This document shows, one piece after another, positions 32,015 through 41,389 of a stretch of DNA of 64,000 nt. Made by a program: the position numbers and the translations under genes. Position 1 is the first letter of the stretch, and the number at the start of each line of letters is the position of its first letter. The stretch covers positions 3,740,713 through 3,804,712 of the forward strand of contig NW_020194555.1 in assembly GCF_002865645.1 (NCBI RefSeq), read 5' to 3'. This DNA comes from Hyaloscypha bicolor E. Lineage: Eukaryota > Ascomycota > Leotiomycetes > Helotiales > Hyaloscyphaceae. The notes beneath the pieces are model-generated. The model saw nothing but the letters and a program-made list of their open reading frames with translations. It searched no databases and was not told where the DNA came from.

Positions 32015-32644
32015 TTGGGAAAAACTAAAACGACACCCCCCCCGGGTGTCGATTAGGGGTGTCGATTGGGAGCAAACTAGCCACTAACCCAAAGTAGAGG
32101 CGCTCGGACAGGAACACCAAAACTCTGGCTTTTTCTTTATTTTATTTCAATTTTATAAGGAATTAATATAATTTAATGCTTATTTTATTTTCTTATAGCG
32201 CTAATTAAGGGCTATTTAAATACGAACTATTAATAAAATTTGAATTAGTAATAGCTCTTTAAATTAAAGAAGTTAAAAATTTCCCCTTTTGTAACCTAAA
32301 AGTAAGCTCAAGAAAGCCTAGAAATTTAGCGAAAAAGTCCCTAAAACCAAATATAAGAGCCCTATAAGCCTATAATTTATAAAACTTTATAAGGCTTAAA
32401 AATTAAAACTTAATTAATTAGTATATAAATTCCCTTGAATTAAAATACTATTTTAAGGAATCTCTTTATTATAAGTTAGGAAGCACGTGATTACAATATA
32501 AGATTTATAATATACTAGCTTATACTTATATTAAAAAATCTAACTTAAGATTTTTAAAGAGCTTAGGTAGCCAATTACAAGTTGTCGACACCCCTAATCG
32601 ACCCGCCCTCCCCCCCTCGGGGGCCTCGTTTTGGTTTCTCCCAG
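32015..32644. mobile_element. Short AT-rich TIR element (MITE-like), about 630 bp
   Basis: The left end TTGGGAAAAACTAAAACGA and the reverse complement of the right end CTGGGAGAAACCAAAACGA match in 16 of 19 positions. Further in, both ends carry TCGATTAGGGGTGTCGA. The centre (32,130-32,570) is very AT-rich with no open frame and holds the sequence GGAAGCACGTGATTA (about 32,481), which recurs elsewhere in the window. No clear target duplication is visible; left flank TA and right flank AA would fit a mutated TA duplication of a Tc1/mariner-type element. The element cuts off the 5' part of the S53 pseudogene. Confidence 0.65.
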
Positions 32645-32981
32645 AATATGGGTGGACAGAGCCTGACTAAGCGGAGCGATCGCGCTACGGCTAAATGAGA
32701 GATCGTACTGCAAGAGTACTTCAACAGATGCATTTTACTTTTCATTATCCTAAGTTTTTTGATAATGATTATCTAGAACTAGGGGTATGTATTTAAATTA
32801 TTATTCAAAGCGGTAAAATGGTATCATTTCAGATCAGATCAGATAAGATCAATTTCCTCCTCCATCCAGCCCAACTCATGCAATACTCAACAAACATCCC
32901 CTATCAAGAGGCTCACAAGAACAACCCAAATATCGAGCTTCGCAGCCTCGTCCCAGCTCCGTAATGCTAGCATACTTGAGA
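32645..32981. other. 3' flank of the ammonium transporter
   Basis: About 340 bp, partly AT-rich. It should contain the 3' UTR and polyadenylation signals of the transporter. A GATCAGATC-type short repeat (about 32,831-32,850) is visible; no function is claimed. Confidence 0.45.
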
Positions 32982-34560
32982 TCAATCGTGCTTGATCTCC
33001 GAAGACCCGGTCCCATTCCCAGTAGCGCTCTTCTCATGCGCAGCCCCGGCATGCGGATCGTGCCCGATAATCGCACCTCCCATGCCCAACTCGCCCGGTC
33101 CCGTTTCGCTTCTCTTGATATAGTGTCCAGCCAGCAAATGCTCATGCGCCTCGCATGGGCCGAGGACATACGCCGCCTCGCCGTGGATCGCATCATCACC
33201 AGCCAGCAACTCCGCCTCGCTCATCCGCAACGGGATGCGCAACACGTACTTGATGAAACACATAATGAGCGATGTCCAGACCATGTTCCATGCGATGACG
33301 AATAGGGCGCCGTAGAGCTGGAGGTACACTTGCTTGCCGTTGCCCTCGATGGCGCCGCCGGGGTTGGTGAGGCCGAAGGCGGCGCAGCCCTCGACGGTCG
33401 CGAAGAGGCCGACGCACATCCCGCCCACGAAGCCTGCGACCATGTGGGTGTGGAAGACGCCGAGGGTGTCGTCGATTTTGCGGAAGTAGGCGACCTTCTT
33501 GCCCATGATGTTCATGCTTAGCCACTGCAAAGTTCTCTGTTAGCTGGAGCTGGGGAATTGGTCGGGGAATTGGCAGGGACGTACTGGGATGGTGCCACTG
33601 GCAAAACCAATGCAGATTGCTCCCCACCCGGCAACAACACCAGCTGCGGGAGTGATCGCCACGAGACCAGTGACCATTCCTTGCACTGCACCGAGAACAG
33701 AGGGCTTCTTGTAGTAGATCATATCGCAGATTGTCCAGCAAAGCAGAGACATGGCGGTCGCCACGTTAGTGTTGAGAACGGCTGCACCAGCGTCTGCGGA
33801 AGCGGCGTATGGATCACCACCATTGAAACCGTTCCAGCCGATCCAGAGGATGCCTGCTCCGATCAATACACAAAGAATGTTATTTGGACGCGAATCTTCG
33901 CGATCAGCCGCCAGACGTGGACCGATCCAGTGGGCGCCTACGAAACCTGCTGTCCCAGAAGATATGTGGATGACATATCCACCGGAATAATCGATCACGC
34001 CGCGCTGGAAGAGGAATCCACCGCCCCAAAGACTGTAGGCTCCAATTGTGTAGGAGAAGGTGATCCAGAGCGGGACGAAGATCATCCAAGCGTGGAAGTT
34101 CATGCGGCCCAGGAAAGCACCTGCCATGATGACGATGGTGATGGCTGCGAAAACAAACTGGAAATACACCATGGTGCTGAGGGGGAAGTTTTGGCACAGA
34201 GCGGCGGATGGCAAGCAGGATTGCTCAAGTTCTTGGGCCATGGTCACGACGGGACCGGGGCGTCCGACGAAGGGTAACATGTATATACCGAATCCCATCT
34301 TGTAGGCCCAGAGAACCCAAGTAATGAGCGTAGCTGCGAAACCGTAGAAAGCCATGAACGCGCTATTAATCGCCCATTTACTGCGCATGATGCCAGCATA
34401 TCTAAAAACGTTTCTGTTAGAAAAGGCTCAAGTCAGGGTTTTTGGTTACTTACAGGACGACGAGGCCCGGCACACTTTGCAGCGCGACAAGCGAAGCTGC
34501 CGTCAACTGCCACGCATTGTCACCGGTGTCCAACCAGGGCGTGGTGAAATTGGCCGCCAT
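32982..34560 (-). CDS. Ammonium transporter (Mep/Amt family)
   Basis: Three exons (34560-34454, 34401-33585, 33524-32982) give 1,467 nt and 488 residues, the usual size for fungal Mep proteins, with about 11 membrane helices. The two pore histidines of the Amt/Mep twin-His motif are present in [18 protein letters not shown] and [12 protein letters not shown]. Other family marks are [20 protein letters not shown] GWNGFNGG and the helix with [17 protein letters not shown]. The C-terminal cytosolic tail is long and His/Gly-rich ([13 protein letters not shown] to [12 protein letters not shown]). Such proteins import ammonium at the plasma membrane, and some act as nitrogen sensors in filamentous growth. 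Introns have GTAAGT/TTTAG and GTACGT/TGCAG ends. Paired GATA motifs lie about 240 bp upstream. The gene diverges from the methyltransferase gene at 37,464. Confidence 0.95.
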
Positions 34561-34799
34561 GACGAGGGATAGCCAGCAAAAACCGAAAAGTTGTCGATTT
34601 AAATCCAATTACTCTCTCAGAAGTGTCGATTTGTTGCCCAGCCTCTAGGAAGCGCGAACGAACAGCTGCCCGAGATCGAGGAGATTCTGGACGGAGGAAT
34701 AAACGAGACAGACGACTTTCCTGCAAGAGCAATCAATCAAGCTCCAAAACCTTTGGAGCAGGGCGAGGGAGCTTTTAACTTTTCAGAAGCTCTGCTGGC

Positions 34800-34812
34800 T
34801 TATCCGTTATCT
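34800..34812 (-). promoter_or_regulatory. Paired GATA sites upstream of the ammonium transporter
   Basis: TTATCCGTTATCT on the plus strand reads AGATAACGGATAA in the direction of the gene, two GATAA cores 8 bp apart, 240 bp upstream of the start codon. AreA/Nit2 GATA factors bind such pairs in nitrogen-regulated promoters. The link here is inference from position and motif. Confidence 0.45.
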
Positions 34813-36914
34813 GGAGCTCAGTCGGCCTCTGGCCATCATTGGAATCATGCCATCCTTGAATAATGAATGAACATAACATGGGCCGGGCCCGGTTGAGGCA
34901 GGTGCGGGAACAAGGATACGGCCTGGCGTCGTCCTTTGGCCATTGGATGGCGCGAATGGTCATGCAAGGGCATGAGGCCGTGTGCAGCGATCGCAGTCGT
35001 GTAGCATCCCCACGCCCGGGCTCTCAGCGAGTGAGCAGTTCGTGTCCCGAGTGGGGCGGTGTACGGATCCGTAACACGACACAGTACAGTATTTCTAAAA
35101 CCATCCCATCCCATCCGATGCCGCGTCTGTGGTAGCAGGGTGAGTGCGTGGCAGTGACCTCCCTCCGAAGCTTCGCGTTGGCGAGACATCAGACATGCTC
35201 CTGCGCGGATTTTGTTATTGGGAGGCGGGACCCGAAAATCCCTCGTGTTCCGTCTCGAGCTGTCGTCGAATCGTCCTCTCGTCTGAAGCATTGAAATGAC
35301 GTCCTCTTTAGCCGTGCTGACTGCGGCGTGCAGCCACCGCCAAGAGACCGTTGACCCGGATGTTGAATAGCCTTTGCGCTCGGCCAGCCTCGACGGGCGC
35401 TGGGAAACCGAAGCACTGAAGTCACGGATGGGGCGCCAGGCCTCCCCAACGTGCGTCGAACGGAAGCCGATCTGCTCCGTGCTCAATACCTGGGGTTCTT
35501 CGAGCCAAATCCAATGCGTCATAGCCACGCCACAAGAGCTTCGGAGCCTATGGATAACAGAGCTCTTATCTGCGCCACTTCATTGCTCATAGAATCGTGT
35601 GCAGGCGTTCCTCGGTTCGTGGGTTGGAGTTGGCTGGCGGCTGCTGGGAAGACTTCCACGGCCAATGTCGTCGTCGAGTCTTATCAATGGCTTGTCCCTG
35701 CCGCTTGACGCGCAGGGAGTCGGCAGGGGCCCTTGCGGGAGGACAAGCTTTGTGGGGAGAATCTTGGCCGCTCATTAGTCGGCTTGGCGAAGAAGGCTTG
35801 ATGGGTCTTAAACCGCATCGGATCCTCTGGAATCCCCTTATCTCGAGCTTGTGCCAGCGTTTTTACACTTTGGGTTCGCGATATACTGAAGCGGAGGGAT
35901 CCGCGCTGCTTATTCGTTGGATAGGGATGATCTTGTCATTTAGACGACAAATGTAAGATTACAGCGAGAGAGCGTCCGCCTGCAGCTTTTGGGACGGCGG
36001 AGGTATGGATAATTAGAGATGCGGGAATCTGTCAAACTGCTTCTGCGCAAGGCTGACAAGGTAAATCGACAAATGATGACGTGGGCAGCCGGGATGGTGA
36101 CTTCCAAAGAATACGGGATAAGGGGTACGAAAGGAACGGAAGTCAAGTGGAGACGGTGAAGGATTCAAGCACGTGCCGCTGATATATTTCCTCCAGTGAT
36201 GCAAAGGGACTTCCCTCTATTCATGTTACGCTCTTTTTTATCTCAAAGATTGCACTGAATGGTTCGTTCATCAGACCCCGGATTTGACAGTGGCAACAGC
36301 TTCTCCCCAGACTTTTATGCCAAGAGAACCAGCCAAAGCGCGCAATCCCTGGTACCGGTATATTTGGAGGCTTTGGATGTAAGATCATTTTTCCCGGTAC
36401 CGGCATAAGCCCAGTCCATAATCAGCAAGCTTGAGAGAAGCAATATGGAAGCTGTCAGCAGGGTTAATGTCGCATGGCGCCGTTATCTGCAAGCAAGATA
36501 AAGTGGAGCTGTCAGACCACGTGATCTAACGCTACCGGATCTGCAAACCTGGACTACCAGCAACAAATGCAGTGTGGCGCCTTAGGCAGCTAAAAAGACT
36601 AATAGAACACAAAAATCAAAACCAAAATCAAATGCACAGCAGAAGCCAATAGGCTCGGCGCAGCCCACACTTGTGAGATATTCCGAGCCAACAACAACAT
36701 ATCTTTTGCTAATTCAACCTCGTCGAGTCACCTCGAGCCAGATAGCTTGTCGTGCCACAGGTAAAACCGACAACTCGCGGACCTGTCGCCCAACAGAAAC
36801 ACTCTACAGGTTCCAAGAGCGGTGAGTATAATGGATGTGCAACAAGATCATTAGATCGACGTTGAAATAAGAGCTTCATTGCTCCCGAAAATCTCGCTAT
36901 AGTCGGTCCGATCC

Positions 36915-37225
36915 AGAAACGACAAAAATGAAAGAAAGCCTACTATAATACTAATTAATATACATTGTATTAATCGGAATTATCGTGTAGCTTATAGTAA
37001 TTAATTCCCTGTTCTCCGATTGTTAATATCTTTAATATCGTGGGAGTTACGAAGCACGTGATTAAAAATATAAACTTTTGTTATTTTATATTCTCTCTAG
37101 TAATAACTCTTAAAATTTAAGCTTTTACTACATATAATAAGCTTATAGAAACTTAAGGCGCCATATAAGTCTAAGTTTAATATACTACTTACTTAGGTAC
37201 ACGTGACTGTCTTAAAATATTTTTT
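36915..37225. repeat. AT-rich patch, probable old repeat fragment
   Basis: About 310 bp of strongly AT-rich sequence inside otherwise normal DNA. It contains GAAGCACGTGATTA (about 37,052), shared with the TIR element at 32.48 kb. Ends are not defined and no target duplication is seen. Confidence 0.45.
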
Positions 37226-37463
37226 CGCGTTTTATCATAACCGAGCCACACATCACTCAATCCACATTCTGCCCCGCTCCATTTATGGAAGGCATCGAAT
37301 TGGACACTTTACTGCTTTGGGACTTCTCCGTACCCCGCGTTCATAACAACCGTTCAGATAAGCGCGGAACTAGACATCACCCAACGACACTCTACTCTTC
37401 AATTATATTAGCGTTACACAAAAGATCCCCATTCGTATTTTGATTACTTCAGTTTGGCGCAGC

Positions 37464-38990
37464 ATGACTCCTCCTGCGACAACGGACAAGGGTAGTGAGT
37501 TTGAAGCAGAGAGGGTATCCGCAGCCGTTCCCAATGAAACGACGGGCGGTGTGGGTGGTGCATCAGTGACAGTGTTGCCGCCCGAGCCCGTCCATGGGTT
37601 GGATGTAAGATACGCTTAGCGATCCACAAGAAAGTGTATTCAACTGAGATTGGAGTAGGTTGATAATAACAGTGACGCCGATTCTGCAGTCGACGGTGTG
37701 GAGGACTTGTAAGTAAATCAACTCTTTTGCCTTTCAGGTTGGAGGATGGATTGACAACAAATAGCTCGTCAACGGCTTCAGTTCGTTCCAGTGTGTATGA
37801 TTATATCGAAGAGAATGGAAGGAGATATCATAGATTCAAGGAAGGCCGTGAGTATTTTCATTATTAGTCTTGTTAGTGAAGAAAATGAAAATGACTAGCG
37901 TAGAGTATCTATTACCAAATGACGAGGTGAGGGGAGATCCTCCTTTTTCTGGTGATATTCAACTAATGACACTCGTCGAATAAAGTCAGAACAAGAAAGA
38001 CTTGGTAAGCATACATGCTGTGACTTGAGGAAGACTTGTTTCTGATATCTTCCAGATATTCAACATAATCTCATGCTTCTTGCTTTGGATGGAAAACTAC
38101 ATGTTGCACCAATCGAGAACATGCCAGGAGGCCTACATAACGTCTTAGACATCGCCACTGGAACAGGAAATTGGGCCATAGATTTCGGTAGGCCGACATC
38201 CACACTCTCCATCTCTAGATATCTGAAAGCTAACTAGCATCCCAGCAAACGCATATCCAACAACGAGTGTAGTCGGAACAGATCTCAGTCCCATCCAACC
38301 AGAATAGTTCGTCACCCCCAGCCCATTCCATTCCACACTAAACCTCACTCCACAGCCTTCCCCCAAACTGCCGCTTCGAGATTGACGACGCAGAAGACGA
38401 CTGGCTCTTCCCCGTCCCATTCGACTACATCCACGGCCGCGCTCTCATCACATGTTTCAGATCCCACCACACAGTCTTCACCCACGCATTCAACTCACTC
38501 CGCTCAGGCGGCTATCTCGAACTCCAAGACTGCGATCTCCCCCTCCGTTTCATAGACGATAGCGGTAACGGCACCGCTCTCGGGACATGGAGCCAGCGCC
38601 TTATGGCCGGGGGTGCAGCACTCGGGAAAGATCTCACGAGGGGGAGAAGGTATAAGGAGATTTTGGAGGAGATTGGGTTTGTGGATGTGGTGGAGAAGAG
38701 GACGCAGTTTCCTATTGGGACGTGGGCGATGGGGAGGAAGAATAAGACGTTGGGGGCGTGGATGAGGCATGATATGTTGACGGGGCTGCAGGCTATGAGT
38801 ATGGCGATTATGACGAGAGGGTTGGGGATGGCGAGTGAGGAGGTGGATGGGCATTTGGTGGATGTTAACGCGGAGATTGAGAGTAATAGGGTACATGCTT
38901 ACTACTCTATGTAGGTTTCCCCACCTCCTGTTGGGCTTCTTTAGATACTGACTTGGAGGCAGTGTGTTGGTGTATGCTCGCAAGCCTTAG
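37464..38990 (+). CDS. LaeA-like SAM-dependent methyltransferase
   Basis: Nine exons by my reading: 37464-37604, 37659-37708, 37765-37847, 37904-37926, 37986-38004, 38056-38187, 38246-38306, 38356-38910, 38963-38990. They total 1,092 nt and 363 residues. Key segments are YDYIEENGRRYHRFKEGQYLLPNDE before the catalytic domain, motif I as VLDIATGTGNWAIDFA, then [38 protein letters not shown] and SGGYLELQD. This is the layout of the LaeA/TAM-type methyltransferases abundant in moulds. LaeA itself is a global regulator of secondary metabolism, but most paralogues have unknown substrates, so no specific role is given. The seventh intron starts with GTTCGT, an unusual donor. Two exons are only 23 and 19 bp. 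No biosynthetic core gene (PKS, NRPS, terpene cyclase) lies in the window. Confidence 0.9.
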
Positions 38991-39329
38991 GGCGTGAAGC
39001 GCATCGCAGTGCCACATACGACAGTATCTAGATGTAGGACGAAGCACTGTCTTCTACCCTCCTCTTAGCTTCTGGTATCATGGACACCTACAAATACACC
39101 GGACAGCATAGTTATGCGGATAGCTACTACGTAGACGAATAGAAGTTCCCAATCCGCAATTCTTTCAGGTTCAGTCGACAAGATTCCCACCTGAAAACTC
39201 ATCTCATTTACTCAACTCATCTTATTCAAACCCTACGACCATACAGTTATATCCGACACCAGTCTACTTTATTCTCCTTTATGTCCCCTGCTTGTATATG
39301 CCAATTTAAAGCCCAGACAAAAACATCAA
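38991..39329. other. Intergenic region
   Basis: About 340 bp following the methyltransferase. Probably its 3' UTR; nothing else is recognised. Confidence 0.45.
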
Positions 39330-39882
39330 TCCATAACAGAGATAACAACAAGCAGCGTCATAATACTAGCCGGTATGCCTCTACTAATGAAATGTTTAAC
39401 CTGTAGGTTGCCTGTGCATCTTCCATCATAATCGCCGCTGTGTGTTGTTAGTGATTTTAATACTATATAAAGGAGAAGAGGAATGAAAGGGAGGACGTAC
39501 TCATATTAGGAAACCCAGAAGTAGGTAATCCTATAGCAGCATTACACATCAACGCACTCCCCATAACCAATAACCTCGGATGCGGCTCCTCCATTCCAGC
39601 CCCAACACTGTGCACTAACGGGAGGATATAAGTGCCGCAACAGTATGACTGATAAAAGTAGCAACCACTAAGATCAAGCAAGCAAAGACAGCAAGAACGC
39701 CGTAAAGAGAGCAACATCACGTGAACCTCGAACCTCCCATTTCGTCTTCTGCTCCTTTTTGTGTATCCTGCAAGCATTTTTGCTTTATAATGCCTGGAAA
39801 ACCAAGGCAATGAAAGGATGTCTTGAAGATCGCGTATCATTTCTAAAGTTACCGTGCGATTATTGATGTTTTGATGCACCAA
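39330..39882 (-). pseudogene. C-terminal remnant of an SLC13/Pho91-type transporter
   Basis: Read on the minus strand: VLAVFACLILVVATFISHTVAALI, then in another frame HSVGAGMEEPHPRLLVMG followed by SALMCNAAIGLPTSGFPNM. After a short intron-like gap come TAAIMMEDAQ and, again in a different frame, VKHFISRGIPASIMTLLVVI. These are consecutive parts of the C-terminal helices of fungal Pho90/Pho91-like low-affinity phosphate transporters (divalent anion:sodium symporter family). At least two frame changes are needed to read through, and the SPX and N-terminal membrane domains are absent. It is a truncated, frameshifted relic. Confidence 0.8.
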
Positions 39883-39908
39883 CCCCGACCTCGACCCCGA
39901 GCTACCAT

Positions 39909-41138
39909 GTGAACGTCATCAAGGCCGTCAACAGCAAGTCATCTATGTCTTCCCACAGAAGCATCCGAAATCGCCCAAAGGTTCCATTGGATCTCAGGAA
40001 ACGCACTCCCCAAGCTTGTATACAATGTCGCTCTGCCAAAAGACGATGCAGCTCCTATAGAGGAGACACATGTGCGGTGTGTCTTCGAAGGGGTCAGAAG
40101 TGCGAATTTGGGAAGCTTGAAGCGACTACAAGACCCAAAACTCCACCACTTGAGATTCATAGGTGAGATTTGGTTGGATGAGACCACCAAGAGAGGCATG
40201 ATGTTGACATCGAGCACCAGGTCTGAGATTGCCTCCTTGTCCGAAAATGTTGTAGAAGATGGGAGACGCACCGAGCACAACAATGGTTTGTTGACATCTA
40301 CGCTTTCGAGGAATATCTAACGTTGTGGAGGTCCAGCAAGCCAGATTGTAGATGCAAGCTTTCTGGACATTGCCTCCAACACAGTGTCTGAATTCGACGT
40401 GGCCACTGATCCTCGCAGCGACACATCCCCCAATTCACCACCTTTCCATCAGAACCTAGTAAGGACTCCTAAATCAACACCAGCCTTAAAATATACTAAT
40501 GGGAAACAGCCATCTAGTGATTTTAGTAGTACTTCAGACTTGGAAGATTTCATTCTGAAGCAAGTGATCGGTCAATTTCCTTCGATAGAGGTCGCCATTC
40601 CACTGTTTGAAATTTTTCATCAACATTGCGAAACAAACTACTTTTATTTCGACAGTGAGTGGTTCAAGGACTTGGTCAAAAAGCTTCTACGCAACTCCTC
40701 CAGCGGCCGAACCGCGGGTTGGCTGCGACATCGTGTGCCTAATGCTTGTGGTGTTAGCGGGTGCCAGCCAATTCACGCATTTGAATCAGATGCAAGATTC
40801 CTCGTTTTCAGATGCCACAACAGACGAGATTCCAGGACACGTGTTTTATCGACTCGCGCAGATAATCATGCCCAGAGCTATCGCGATGGGTAGTCTTGCA
40901 AGTATCCAAGCATGCCTCATTGCGGGAATATACTTATTGCCATCTGATGAACGGAACACAGCATATGTCTATCTTGGAATTGCTTTGCGCATGGCGATTG
41001 CCAGTCGCATGCATCGGAATACTCATACAGAACGTTGCTCACCACGCCTCCTGGAAATTCGAAACCGTGTTTTCTGGCCTATATACTTGAATGAGCGATA
41101 TGTCTCGGGACAGTCCATTCCAGGGTCCGACTGTCCCT
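39909..41138 (+). pseudogene. Zn(II)2Cys6 transcription factor, frameshifted and truncated
   Basis: Exon 1 (39,909 or 39,954 to about 40,160) encodes the binuclear zinc cluster CIQCRSAKRRCSSYRGDTC with AVCLRRGQKC after it, all six cysteines in place and preceded by basic residues. Further on, AFEEYLTLWRSSKP (about 40,290), FPSIEVAIPLFEIFHQHCETNYFYFDSEWF (to 40,668), and in the next frame FYATPPAAEPRVGCDIVCLMLVVLA with YLGIALRMAIASRMHR match the middle homology (fungal_trans) region. The frames are joined at a run of five A (40,678-40,682), one more than the reading frame needs. The C-terminus ends at 41,138 just before the AT-rich block. Both breaks argue for a pseudogene; the first exon could still yield a short DNA-binding fragment. 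Confidence 0.78.
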
Positions 41139-41389
41139 AATTCCACCGATAAGCTAGGCGGTGAAGCGTGTTTCGGCGCTTTGACAGCTCCCCCGCAGCC
41201 CACCTATACCCCTATCGGAACACCAAAAATTTGTAGTTTCTTTAAAGTGCTTAGAAAATTTCGAAAACTTCTAAAATAACTAAAGTAAGATCGTAAATTA
41301 TAATTTTAACTTGTTTTCTTTGTTTTATAATATAATATAATTTTAAATAATTAATAAACTCATTTATTATTAATATTATAAGGCACGTA

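Larger units (their letters stand above)
34561..37463. other. 2.9-kb divergent intergenic region
   Basis: Lies between the divergent ammonium transporter and LaeA-like methyltransferase genes. Most of it is GC-moderate with no recognisable gene on either strand; overlapping short frames look like chance. It includes an AT-rich patch at 36,915-37,225 and several GATA cores. Long intergenic regions are common upstream of regulated fungal transporters. Confidence 0.5.

Noticed and set aside
33558..34277. 239-codon open frame antisense to the ammonium transporter
   Set aside because: The minus strand holds a fully consistent transporter; the plus-strand frame has no family resemblance.
34845..35528. 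227-codon frame on the minus strand in the divergent intergenic region
   Set aside because: Composition is not protein-like, no family is recognised, and overlapping frames of similar size occur on both strands.
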